DNA from: Pseudomonadota bacterium
GTDB lineage: Bacteria > Pseudomonadota > Alphaproteobacteria > Rhizobiales > Rhizobiaceae
Length of the DNA: 64,000 bases
Assembly: GCA_023404095.1 (NCBI GenBank)
Contig: JAEYDD010000002.1
Span: 62,001-126,000, forward strand
Reading direction: 5' to 3'
The position numbers and the translations under genes were made by a program. The notes under the pieces are model-generated. The model saw only the letters and a list, made by a program, of their open reading frames with translations. It ran no database searches and was not told the DNA's origin. Shown here piece by piece: positions 33,482 through 41,516 of the stretch; position 1 is the stretch's first letter; each line of letters opens with the position of its first letter.

Positions 33482-34395
33482 TGGCAAAGCCAGCCTATGT
33501 TGCCATCGACTGGGGCACGACAAGTTTCCGGCTCTGGCTTGTCGGCGACGACGGCAGCGTGCTTGGGGAGCGGCGCAGCGGTGAAGGCATGACAACGGCT
33601 GCAACGACCGGCTTCGCAAGCGTGCTCGCAAGCCACCTCGACGCCGTTTCCGCCCCCTCCGGCGTGCCGGTCATCGTCTGCGGCATGGCCGGCGCCAAGC
33701 AGGGCTGGGTCGAGGCCGGCTATCTCGACGTTCCGAGCCCGCTCTCCGCGATCCCCTCGGCCGCCGTCAAGGTGCCGGATGCGACTGCGGACATCCGCAT
33801 CCTGCCGGGTCTTGCCAGACGCGATGCGGCCCATCCCGACGTCATGCGCGGCGAGGAAACGCAGCTTCTCGGCGCCGTCGACGGTCTTCAGGGCAAGACG
33901 CTGGTCTGCATGCCGGGCACGCACAGCAAATGGGTGGAGGTTGCGGACGGCTCCGTCACGCGCTTTTCGACCTACATGACCGGGGAACTTTTCCAAGCGA
34001 TCGGCAAGCATACGATCCTCAGCCATTCGATCACCGATGCGCAGGCTTTCGACGGAACGAGCACCGCCTTCAAGGACGCGGTGACCGACGCCATCCGCAA
34101 TCCTGCGCTTGCGACCAATCTCCTCTTCGGCGTGCGCTCCGGCATGCTGTTGCACGGCCTTGCGGCGACCGATGCGAAGGCGCGCCTGTCCGGCATCCTG
34201 ATCGGACTGGAGATCGCCGGCGCTCTGGACGAGGCGCCCCCCGGCACGCCCGTCACGCTCGTTGCCTCCGGCGCACTGGGCGCGCTTTACGAAAGCGCAC
34301 TGGATGCCGCCGGCGTCGAACCCGTCATCATCGATGCCGATGCCGCCGTGCGTGCCGGCCTCGCCGTCGCCGCCCGGACCATCTGGCCCGGTTAA
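33481..34395 (+). CDS. dgoK: 2-dehydro-3-deoxygalactonokinase
   Basis: DgoK phosphorylates 2-keto-3-deoxygalactonate at C6 with ATP in the De Ley-Doudoroff galactose pathway. The 304-residue product carries the family N-terminus AYVAIDWGTTSFRLWLV near residues 5-21, PGTHSKWVEVADG near residues 145-157, and the later TLVASGALGALYE. The sugar-kinase/actin fold is evident from those motifs. It overlaps the stop of the SDR gene by one base and lies 34 bp before dgoA. Length is normal. Confidence 0.93.
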   Translation: MAKPAYVAIDWGTTSFRLWLVGDDGSVLGERRSGEGMTTAATTGFASVLASHLDAVSAPSGVPVIVCGMAGAKQGWVEAGYLDVPSPLSAIPSAAVKVPDATADIRILPGLARRDAAHPDVMRGEETQLLGAVDGLQGKTLVCMPGTHSKWVEVADGSVTRFSTYMTGELFQAIGKHTILSHSITDAQAFDGTSTAFKDAVTDAIRNPALATNLLFGVRSGMLLHGLAATDAKARLSGILIGLEIAGALDEAPPGTPVTLVASGALGALYESALDAAGVEPVIIDADAAVRAGLAVAARTIWPG

Positions 34396-34429
34396 AGATC
34401 TCACATATGCCCCAACGGAAGGCAGCCCC

Positions 34430-35068
34430 ATGACCCGCATCCCCTTTCCCAAGATGAAATATCCGCTGATCGCGATCCTGCGCGGCCTGAAGCCCGCCGA
34501 GACCGAAGGCGTCGTCGGCGCCCTGATCGAGGAAGGCTTCACCGCAATCGAGATCCCGCTGAACTCCCCCGATCCGTTCCGCTCCATCGAGATCGCCGCG
34601 AAGATGGCACCGGCCGACTGCCTGATCGGTGCGGGAACGGTGCTGACGACGGCGCAGGTGGAAGCGCTCGAAGCCGCCGGCGGCGGTCTGATGGTCAGCC
34701 CCAACGTCGAGCCGGACGTCATCTCGCTTGCAGCGGCGAAGGGCATGGTGACGATGCCGGGCGTCTTCACGCCGACCGAGGCCCTGGCCGCCGCGCGCGC
34801 CGGCGCCACCGGACTGAAGTTCTTCCCGGCCAGCGTTCTCGGACCGTCGGGCATCCAGGCGATCCGCGCCGTCCTGCCGCCAGAACTCATCATCGCCGCC
34901 GTCGGCGGCGTGTCGGAGACCAATTTCGGCGACTATGCGAAGATCGGCGTCAACAGCTTCGGCCTGGGATCCAGCCTCTACAAGCCCGGCATGGCAGCGG
35001 CCGACGTCGCCGCCCGCGCCCGCATCACCATTCAAGCCTATGACAGCGTCTACAGGGGCGCCGCATGA
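34430..35068 (+). CDS. dgoA: 2-dehydro-3-deoxy-6-phosphogalactonate aldolase
   Basis: This class I aldolase splits 2-keto-3-deoxy-6-phosphogalactonate to pyruvate and glyceraldehyde 3-phosphate. The 212-residue product has the KDPG/KDPGal aldolase pattern: the N-terminal PLIAILRGLKPAETEGV, the Glu base in AIEIPLNSPDP, GAGTVLTTAQVEALEAAG, and the Schiff-base Lys in GATGLKFFPAS near residue 127. The motif IPLNSP is a feature of the phosphogalactonate branch. The start follows aacggaaggcagcccc. It overlaps the lactonase gene by 4 bp. Confidence 0.95.
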   Translation: MTRIPFPKMKYPLIAILRGLKPAETEGVVGALIEEGFTAIEIPLNSPDPFRSIEIAAKMAPADCLIGAGTVLTTAQVEALEAAGGGLMVSPNVEPDVISLAAAKGMVTMPGVFTPTEALAAARAGATGLKFFPASVLGPSGIQAIRAVLPPELIIAAVGGVSETNFGDYAKIGVNSFGLGSSLYKPGMAAADVAARARITIQAYDSVYRGAA

Positions 35069-35949
35069 GCGAAGCGCAGCCTTTCAACGGCAGCTTTCTC
35101 TGCCGGGTCAACAGCGAGCTGGGCGAAGGACCGAGCTACGATCCTGCGACCGATACCGCGTGGTGGTTCGACATAAAGGGCCGGAAGCTGCATGAACTGC
35201 AGCTCAGCTCGGCGACAAAGCGCGTGCACGACCTGCCGTTCATGGGCAGTGTCTTCGCCGTCATCGATCCCGACCGCCAGTTGATCGTATCGGACGAGGG
35301 ACTGTTCGTTCGGGATGTGGCCAGCGGAAGACTGGAGCTTCTGTGCGTGCTGGAAGACAACCCGGCGAACCGTTCCAACGACGGCCGCATCCACCAGAGC
35401 GGTTCGCTGTGGATCGGCACGATGGGGCGTTCGGCTGAGAAGGGCGCGGGCGCCATCTATCATGTGGCCGGCACGAGAGTGACCCGCCTCTTTGCCAATG
35501 TGAGCATCCCCAACGGCATCTGCTTCTCTCCCGACGGGGCGACGGCCTACTTCGCCGACAGCGACGTCAACCACCTGATGCGCGTTGCCGTCGATCCGGC
35601 GACGGGGCTTCCGACCGGCGAGCCGGTGATCCTCTGCGACGAGACGAGTGCGCCCGGCGGCATCGACGGATCGGTCTGCGATGCGGACGGTCTGATCTGG
35701 AACGCACGCTGGGGTGCGGGGGCCGTCGAGGTCTATCGTGCGGACGGCAAGAAGGTCGCCCGCTACGCGGTCCCCATGACGCAGCCGAGCTGCCCCGCCT
35801 TCATCGGCGCCAGGGCCGAACGCCTGCTGGTCACCTCCGCCCATCAGGATCTCGACGATGCCGCGCGTGCCGCAGATCCGCATGCGGGACGAACGCTGGA
35901 TCTTGGCATTACCGTCAGGGGCCGGTTCGAACCCGTGTTCCGCCTGTAA
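35065..35949 (+). CDS. SMP-30/gluconolactonase family protein
   Basis: This 294-residue six-bladed propeller of the SMP-30/gluconolaconase/LRE family hydrolyses a sugar lactone using a divalent metal. The metal-site stretches are visible: SELGEGPSYDPATDTAWWFD near residues 17-36, SNDGRIHQSGSLWIGTMG, IPNGICFSPDG and GIDGSVCDADGLIWNARWG. It starts inside the last codons of dgoA (ATGA). In the pathway it would convert galactono-1,4- or 1,5-lactone to galactonate after the SDR step. A terminator follows 27 bp after the stop, which closes the operon. Confidence 0.9.
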   Translation: MSEAQPFNGSFLCRVNSELGEGPSYDPATDTAWWFDIKGRKLHELQLSSATKRVHDLPFMGSVFAVIDPDRQLIVSDEGLFVRDVASGRLELLCVLEDNPANRSNDGRIHQSGSLWIGTMGRSAEKGAGAIYHVAGTRVTRLFANVSIPNGICFSPDGATAYFADSDVNHLMRVAVDPATGLPTGEPVILCDETSAPGGIDGSVCDADGLIWNARWGAGAVEVYRADGKKVARYAVPMTQPSCPAFIGARAERLLVTSAHQDLDDAARAADPHAGRTLDLGITVRGRFEPVFRL

Positions 35950-35975
35950 GGTCGGCGTCGAAGCAAGGCGCAATG

Positions 35976-36007
35976 CAGCCCCGGATTGTCGTCCGGGGCT
36001 GTTTTTG
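35976..36007 (+). terminator. Intrinsic terminator of the dgo-type operon
   Basis: AGCCCCGGA and TCCGGGGCT form a 9-bp perfect GC-rich stem around a 6-nt loop (ttgtcg), followed by GTTTTTG. It begins 27 bp after the lactonase gene stop and is a textbook rho-independent terminator for the + strand. Confidence 0.88.
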
Positions 36008-36044
36008 TTCGAAAATCACCTCTCCTGCCGCGTGATTTTTTTGC

Positions 36045-36069
36045 GGAACCATTCCGGATTGTACGAGTT
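36045..36069 (+). promoter_or_regulatory. Candidate ECF (RpoE2/EcfG) general-stress promoter
   Basis: GGAAC (36045-36049) is followed after 18 bases by TT (36068-36069). The Sinorhizobium RpoE2 consensus is GGAAC-N16/17-CGTT. The GGAAC and TT match in correct spacing, but the two bases before TT are AG rather than CG. It lies 110 bp upstream of the PRC-barrel gene, a class of gene often under this sigma factor. Confidence 0.55.
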
Positions 36070-36154
36070 CTTCAAGCATCAGCCGGTGCGGACGGACAGC
36101 CAGGAAACAGGATCCGCCGCTCCTTTACACAAAGCAAAGAAAGGCAGGTTCGAC

Positions 36155-36781
36155 ATGACCAACAAGCTTCTCACTTCCGTAGCCGCTGGTGCCATTTTCC
36201 TCGGCGCCGCCATCGCTCCCGCAGCCTATGCGCAGGACACGACGCAGCCGCAGACCGCCCCCTCGATGACCGATCCCGCGGCGCCGGCAACGGGTGCGGA
36301 CCAGATGAAGCCGATGGACGGCATGGATAATGCCCAGACCACCCAATCCACCGACCCGGCCGTGAATACCGCAGCAACCACTGACACCTATCTGACCGAG
36401 CAGACGCCCGACCAGATCAGCGCCAATACCTATATCGGTCAGTCGGTCTACAATTCCGCCGATGAAAGCATCGGTACGATCAACGACCTTATCATGGAGA
36501 AGGATGGCGGCGTTGCCGCAGCCGTGATCGGTGTCGGCGGCTTCCTCGGCATCGGCGAAAAGTGGGTCGCCGTTCCGTTCAACAATATCGCGGTCAGCCA
36601 GACTCCGGATAGCGACGACGTTAAGCTGACCACGACCGAGACCGCCGAAAGCCTGCAGGCCGCGCCGGAATTCAAGACGCTGTCGCAGAAGGTCGCCGAA
36701 AGCAACAAGGTCGACACCTCGACGACCTCGTCGACCACGGCACCGGCAGCCCCCGCTCCGGCAACGGAACCCGCCAACTAA
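36155..36781 (+). CDS. Secreted PRC-barrel domain protein
   Basis: This 208-residue protein has a signal peptide (MTNKLLTSVAAGAIFLGAAI, cleaved after AYA near residue 26). A Pro/Thr/Asp-rich linker follows to about residue 85, then a PRC-barrel domain near residues 88-165 with YIGQSVYNSADESIGTINDL and a Gly-rich VGGFLGIGEKWVAVPF. The end is Ser/Thr/Ala-rich and unstructured. PRC-barrel proteins bind partners or small ligands; exported versions in rhizobia are often stress induced. An ECF-type promoter upstream supports that. It is followed by a strong terminator, so it is monocistronic. Confidence 0.88.
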   Translation: MTNKLLTSVAAGAIFLGAAIAPAAYAQDTTQPQTAPSMTDPAAPATGADQMKPMDGMDNAQTTQSTDPAVNTAATTDTYLTEQTPDQISANTYIGQSVYNSADESIGTINDLIMEKDGGVAAAVIGVGGFLGIGEKWVAVPFNNIAVSQTPDSDDVKLTTTETAESLQAAPEFKTLSQKVAESNKVDTSTTSSTTAPAAPAPATEPAN

Positions 36782-36803
36782 GCGGTTGATCGGAGCCGAA
36801 GTG

Positions 36804-36836
36804 GCCCGGTGGCGCGAAAGCGCTGCCGGGCTTTTC
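36804..36836 (+). terminator. Intrinsic terminator after the PRC-barrel gene
   Basis: GCCCGGTGGCGC and GCGCTGCCGGGC pair over 12 positions (two G-U wobbles) around a stable GAAA tetraloop, followed by TTTTCTC. It begins 23 bp after the stop codon. It ends 18 bp before the convergent flavoprotein gene. Confidence 0.88.
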
Positions 36837-36853
36837 TCATTCGGGCCTGCTGG

Positions 36854-38902
36854 TCAGAAGAGGACACCGTAACGCAGGGCGTCGTAAATCCCGGCGTGAA
36901 TGTTCCGGCTGTGAACGGCATCGCCGATGCGCAGCAGATCGAAGGTTCCTTCCGAATTGCGCGTTTCGATCGGGTTTTCCTGCCGGATCAGCGCCTTGTA
37001 GTCGACCGCCCCAAGGTTGCGCGAAAGCGGCTTCAGTTCCAGATATAGCTCGGCCATCGGCATCGTGCCGTGCTCGACCACCACCTGGGCAACGCGCCGC
37101 TCCGTGCGGGCGGTTTCGCAATAGTCGGAGCCGAGCGTGGCGACAAGCGCGTTGCCGTCGCGTCTTACGGCCTTCAGGCGGGTGTTGATGGTCACCCGCA
37201 CGTTTTTCTCGGCAAACGCCTTGGCATAGGGCACGTGGTTCATCCCGCCGATCTCCGGCGCGAAATAGCGTTCCGGGGAGACGACTTCGAGTTCGACGCC
37301 GGCATTGGCGATCAGTTCGGCGGCCGTCATGCCGGAATGGGTGCCGGCATCGTCGAACAGAAGCACCGGGCCGTCCGGTTTGACCGCCCCCGCAATGATG
37401 TCCCAGCTGGAAACCACCAGTTCGTCGCCGGCCTCCAGTTCCGGATTCTGGGCGATGCCGCCGGTCGCAACGACGACCAGATCGGGATCGCGCGAGAGAA
37501 CCTCTTCGGCATCGGCGAAGACGTTGTAGTGCACAGGCACGCCGAGGCGCTCCAGTTCCGAAAGCCGCCAGTCGACGATGCCGATCATCTCCTTGCGGCG
37601 CGGATTGCGGGCAGCAAGCAGGATCTGGCCGCCGGCCTGGCCCGTCGCTTCCAGAACCTCGACGACGTGGCCGCGTTCGGCCAGCACGCGCGCCGCTTCC
37701 AGACCCGCCGGGCCCGCGCCGATGACGACGGCCTTCCGGATCGGCCCCGTTGTCCTGGAAATGACGTGCGGGACGATCGCCTCGCGGCCCGTCGCCGCAT
37801 TGTGAATACAGAGCGCGCCGCCACCTTCGTAGATGCGGTCGAGACAGTAGGTGGCGCCGACGCAGGGGCGGATCTGCGCCTCCCTGCCCTCCTCGATCTT
37901 CCTGACGATGTGCGGATCGGCGATGTGGGCACGGGTCATGCCGACCATGTCGAGCTTGCCTTCGGCGATTGCGTGGCGGGCAGTGGCGACGTCGGCGATG
38001 CGCGCGGCGTGAAAAACCGGAAACTTCGTGGCGGCCCGCACCTCGCCTGCAAAATCGAGATGGGGCGACGCAGCCATGCCCTGAATGGGGATCACGTTGT
38101 TCAGGTGGGCATCATGATCGATATGGCCCCTGATGATGTTGAGGAAATCGACCTTGCCGGATGCGACCAGCCGCTGCGCGATCTCGATCCCGTCTTCCTT
38201 CGAAAGCCCGATATCCCAGGCCTCGTCCGCGACCATGCGGATGCCGACGATGAAATCGGGACCGACCGCCTTGCGCACGGCGTCGACGACCATATTCGAG
38301 AAGCGGGTCCGGTTTTCAAGCGAACCGCCATACTGGTCCTCGCGCCGGTTGGTGGCCGGCGACCAGAAGCTGTCGAGGAGGTGGCCATAGGCCTCGATCT
38401 CAATGCCGTCGAGGCCGGCGGCCTGCATGCGCTGGGCGGCTGCGGCATAGTCGCCGACGATGCGCTCGATGTCCCACTCCTCGATTTCCTTTGGGAAGGC
38501 GCGGTGGGCGGGCTCGCGCAGGGGGGACGCGGAAAGAACCGGCAGCCAGTCACCCTTGTTCCAGCTGGTGCGCCGGCCGAGATGGGTCAGCTGGATCATG
38601 ACGGCCGTGCCGTGCTCGTGACAGTCGTCGGCGAGCTTCTTCATCCATGGCACGATCTCGTCGGAATAGGCGTAGAGATTGCCGAAAGCGGGCGGAGAAT
38701 CCTGCGACACCAGCGCCGACCCCGCCGTCATCGTCAGCGCGATCCCGCCCTTCGCCTTTTCCACATGGTAGAGCCGGTAGCGGTCCTTCGGCATTCCGTC
38801 TTCCGAGTAGGCCGGTTCATGCGCCGTCGACATGATGCGGTTTCTCAGCGTCAGGTGCCTCAGCTGGTAAGGCTGCAGCAGCGGGTCTTTCGAATGCGTC
38901 AT
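36854..38902 (-). CDS. FMN/FAD oxidoreductase of the N-methylproline/dimethylglycine demethylase type
   Basis: This 682-residue enzyme belongs to the trimethylamine dehydrogenase/2,4-dienoyl-CoA reductase group. It has an N-terminal old-yellow-enzyme FMN barrel (residues 1-345, with THLGRRTSW and GIEIEAYGHLLDSFWSP), an iron-sulfur segment, and a C-terminal FAD/NAD(P) domain with VIGAGPAGLEAARVL near residues 393-407. The cluster motif is C347-x2-A350-x2-C353-x11-C365, with one of four usual cysteines as Ala. Relatives of this type (StcD, DgcA) remove methyl groups from tertiary amines such as N-methylproline or dimethylglycine. It lies 27 bp downstream of the MttB-like gene. The substrate is inferred from context. 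Confidence 0.85.
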   Translation of the reverse strand: MTHSKDPLLQPYQLRHLTLRNRIMSTAHEPAYSEDGMPKDRYRLYHVEKAKGGIALTMTAGSALVSQDSPPAFGNLYAYSDEIVPWMKKLADDCHEHGTAVMIQLTHLGRRTSWNKGDWLPVLSASPLREPAHRAFPKEIEEWDIERIVGDYAAAAQRMQAAGLDGIEIEAYGHLLDSFWSPATNRREDQYGGSLENRTRFSNMVVDAVRKAVGPDFIVGIRMVADEAWDIGLSKEDGIEIAQRLVASGKVDFLNIIRGHIDHDAHLNNVIPIQGMAASPHLDFAGEVRAATKFPVFHAARIADVATARHAIAEGKLDMVGMTRAHIADPHIVRKIEEGREAQIRPCVGATYCLDRIYEGGGALCIHNAATGREAIVPHVISRTTGPIRKAVVIGAGPAGLEAARVLAERGHVVEVLEATGQAGGQILLAARNPRRKEMIGIVDWRLSELERLGVPVHYNVFADAEEVLSRDPDLVVVATGGIAQNPELEAGDELVVSSWDIIAGAVKPDGPVLLFDDAGTHSGMTAAELIANAGVELEVVSPERYFAPEIGGMNHVPYAKAFAEKNVRVTINTRLKAVRRDGNALVATLGSDYCETARTERRVAQVVVEHGTMPMAELYLELKPLSRNLGAVDYKALIRQENPIETRNSEGTFDLLRIGDAVHSRNIHAGIYDALRYGVLF

Positions 38903-38929
38903 TTTCCTGTTGTCCTTCAGGACCGTTGA

Positions 38930-40492
38930 TCAATACCACGCGTCGGCCATGGCGGCCTTCTTGCGGGTGACATAGTCGCAGAGCGCCTCGTCGATCGCCT
39001 CGTCCAGCGGCGGCGCTTCGTATTCGGCCAGCGTCTTTTTCCAGACGGCGTTGGCACGTGTCGCCATGTCGGTGGAGCCCCCCTCCTCGCTCCACTTTTC
39101 GAACGGCTCGTTGTCCGACAGGGCCGAATCCCAGAACGCGGTCTGGTAGTTGCGCATCGTATGATCGCAACCGAGGAAATGGCTGCCCGGGCCGACCTGC
39201 AGGAACGCGTCCATCGCCAGCGTGTTGTCGTCCACCGTGACGCCGGCGAGATAGGAATGCAACGCGCCGCACAGGTCCGCATCCATTGCGAACTTCTCGT
39301 ATGACATCGACAGGAGACCATCGAGGAAGCCGGCCGAATGCAGGATGAAGTTGGCGCCGCAGTGGACGGCCGACAGCATCGACATCAGCCCTTCCTGCAT
39401 CGCCTGCCCGTCCGGCAGCTTGGAATTCGAGAAGTTGCCGGCGCAGCGCAGCGGCAGGTTCAGCCGGCGGGCGAGCTGGCCGACGACCATGGAACCGATC
39501 GCCGGTTCCGGCGTGCCGAAAGTGGGGGAGCCGGACCTGAGCGACATCGACGACAGGAAGTTGCCGAAGATCACCGGGGCGCCCTTGCGCTCCAGCTGCG
39601 TCAGCGCACAGCCCGCGAGCGTCTCCGCATAGGACTGCGCGATCGCGCCGGCATTGGTCACCGGTCCCATGGCGCCGCCGAGGATGAAGGGCACGATCAC
39701 CGCCGCCTGGTTGGCGCGCGCATAGGCGCGGAGCGACTTCGTCATCGTCCCGTCCCAGACGAGCGGCGAATTGACGTTGACGTTGCCGAGAATGACGCAG
39801 TTCCGGTCCACGAAATCGGCGCCGAAGAGAATGCGCGCCATGTCGATGGAATCCTCGGCCCGTTCCTCCGCGGTGATCGACCCCATGAAGGCGCGGTCGG
39901 AATACTTGATATGGCTATAGACCATGTCGAGGTGGCGTTTGTTCACCGGCACGTCGACCGGCTCGCAGATGGTGCCGCCGGAGTGGTGCAGCCAAGGGCT
40001 CGACTGGGCGAGCTTGATGAAGTTCCTGAAGTCCTCCAGCGTGCCGTAGCGCCGCCCCTTGTCGAGGTCCATGACGAAGGGGGAACCGTAGGCCGGCGAG
40101 AAGACGACGTTCCTGCCGCCGATCCGCACGTTGCGTCCAGGGTTGCGCGCATGCTGGGTGAACTCGGCCGGCGCGGTCGACACGATCTCGCGCAGCATCC
40201 CCGGCTCGAAGCGGACCAGCACGCCTTCGACCTTCGCGCCGGCGCGCTTCCAGTGCTCCAGCGCCTGTGGATCGTCGCGAAACTCGATGCCGACTTCCGC
40301 CAGGATTCGGTCGGCGACCTTCTCGATCTTGACGAGGTTTTCTTCCGACAGCACGTCGTAGGTCGGAATGTTGCGCTGGATATAGGGAATGCCGGTGACC
40401 TTCGCCGTTCCCTCGCGGCGCGCCGGCCGGCCGGCGCGGGAGCGCCTTGTCGCATTTTCCACCGGAGCTGTCGCCACCATGTCTTCCTCCAT
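38930..40492 (-). CDS. MttB-family (trimethylamine methyltransferase-like) protein without pyrrolysine
   Basis: This 520-residue protein belongs to the MttB superfamily of corrinoid-dependent methyltransferases. The founding member uses pyrrolysine; here the frame runs uninterrupted with no in-frame amber, so it is the non-pyrrolysine type, whose characterised members demethylate quaternary amines such as glycine betaine or proline betaine. Typical patterns include YDVLSEENLVKIEKVADRIL, VGIEFRDDPQALEHWKRAGA and GGAMGPVTNAGAIAQSYAET. The TIM-barrel body appears intact. No corrinoid protein is encoded nearby, so the methyl acceptor must be elsewhere. It is first in the operon with the flavin demethylase and is divergent from a LysR regulator. 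Confidence 0.88.
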   Translation of the reverse strand: MEEDMVATAPVENATRRSRAGRPARREGTAKVTGIPYIQRNIPTYDVLSEENLVKIEKVADRILAEVGIEFRDDPQALEHWKRAGAKVEGVLVRFEPGMLREIVSTAPAEFTQHARNPGRNVRIGGRNVVFSPAYGSPFVMDLDKGRRYGTLEDFRNFIKLAQSSPWLHHSGGTICEPVDVPVNKRHLDMVYSHIKYSDRAFMGSITAEERAEDSIDMARILFGADFVDRNCVILGNVNVNSPLVWDGTMTKSLRAYARANQAAVIVPFILGGAMGPVTNAGAIAQSYAETLAGCALTQLERKGAPVIFGNFLSSMSLRSGSPTFGTPEPAIGSMVVGQLARRLNLPLRCAGNFSNSKLPDGQAMQEGLMSMLSAVHCGANFILHSAGFLDGLLSMSYEKFAMDADLCGALHSYLAGVTVDDNTLAMDAFLQVGPGSHFLGCDHTMRNYQTAFWDSALSDNEPFEKWSEEGGSTDMATRANAVWKKTLAEYEAPPLDEAIDEALCDYVTRKKAAMADAWY

Positions 40493-40522
40493 AATTTCAG
40501 ATGAGGCTAAAGGGGAAGAATG

Positions 40523-40537
40523 CCAGTGTAACGCTGG
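40523..40537. promoter_or_regulatory. LysR-type operator in the divergent gap
   Basis: CCAGTGTAACGCTGG is a 15-bp imperfect inverted repeat (CCAG..CTGG) in the 76-bp gap between the MttB-like and LysR genes. It is the most obvious dyad there and a plausible binding site for the LysR regulator. Confidence 0.5.
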
Positions 40538-40568
40538 AAAAAACTTGGGGCTGATATAAGGTAGATTT

Positions 40569-41516
40569 ATGGAAACGCTACGCCGCCTGTTGCCTTCGGC
40601 CGCCAGCCTGATCGTCTTCGAGGCGGCCGGGCGACATCAGAACTTCACCCGGGCAGCAAAGGAACTCGGCATGACGCAGGCCGCCGTCTCCTATTCCATC
40701 CGGGGGCTGGAGGAGCAGCTGGGCGTGCCGCTCTTCCACCGGGTGCATCGCGCCGTCGTTCTCACCGATGCCGGCGAGCGCTTTCACACGGAGGTTTGCG
40801 TCGGGCTGTCGCGCATCCAGAAGTCGGCAGAGGATATCCGCGCGAAAGGACGCGAGGTGAATGTCACGCTGGCCGCCTCCACCGCCTTTGCTTCGATGTG
40901 GATGCTGCCGCGGCTTGCAAAGCTACGCGAAGACCTGCCGGAGATAGACCTGCGCATCCAGACGAGCGTGCGCGACCTCGATCTCGAGGAGGAGACGATC
41001 CCGCTCGGCATCCGCGGCGGCGATCCGGCCGCCTGGCCCGGCTACCATGCAGCACTGCTCGCACCGGAAGTGATCAATGCGGTCGCCAGTATCGCCTTCA
41101 TCGAAGCGCATGGCATGCCGGCGACGCCGCAAGAACTTTTGCGCCGCCCGCTGATCCATCTCGAGGAGCCGGTGCGGCAGGCCTGCGACTGGCCCGAATG
41201 GTTTGCAAGCGCGGGCCTGCGCTATCCGCAGCAGTCAAGGCGGCTTGCGATCAACGACTATGTTCTGGTGATCCAGGCCGTGCTTGCCGGCGAAGGCATC
41301 GCGCTTGGATGGCAGCACCTCATCTCGCGGCAGATCGAATCCGGCGCGCTGGTGCCGGTCGGCGGACATGTGCTGGAGACCGGCCTTGCCTTCTATGTCG
41401 TGTGGCCCCGGTCGCGGGAACTGAACAGCCAGGCGCGGCGCGTCCGCGACTGGCTGCTGGAGGAAGGCGGCAGGGATCGCTCGCAGATGGAGCGGGAGAT
41501 CGTCAGCGGCGCATGA
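40569..41516 (+). CDS. LysR family regulator (GcvA-like)
   Basis: This 315-residue LysR-type regulator has an N-terminal winged helix-turn-helix (residues 10-70, FEAAGRHQNFTRAAKELGMT and QAAVSYSIRGLEEQLG) and a C-terminal effector domain. The overall look (PLFHRVHRAVVLTDAGERF) is of the GcvA subgroup, which often controls glycine or amine metabolism. Divergent placement next to the MttB-like gene suggests it controls the demethylation operon in response to a methylated amine. Its last 14 bp overlap the end of the convergent PilZ gene. Confidence 0.92.
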   Translation: METLRRLLPSAASLIVFEAAGRHQNFTRAAKELGMTQAAVSYSIRGLEEQLGVPLFHRVHRAVVLTDAGERFHTEVCVGLSRIQKSAEDIRAKGREVNVTLAASTAFASMWMLPRLAKLREDLPEIDLRIQTSVRDLDLEEETIPLGIRGGDPAAWPGYHAALLAPEVINAVASIAFIEAHGMPATPQELLRRPLIHLEEPVRQACDWPEWFASAGLRYPQQSRRLAINDYVLVIQAVLAGEGIALGWQHLISRQIESGALVPVGGHVLETGLAFYVVWPRSRELNSQARRVRDWLLEEGGRDRSQMEREIVSGA

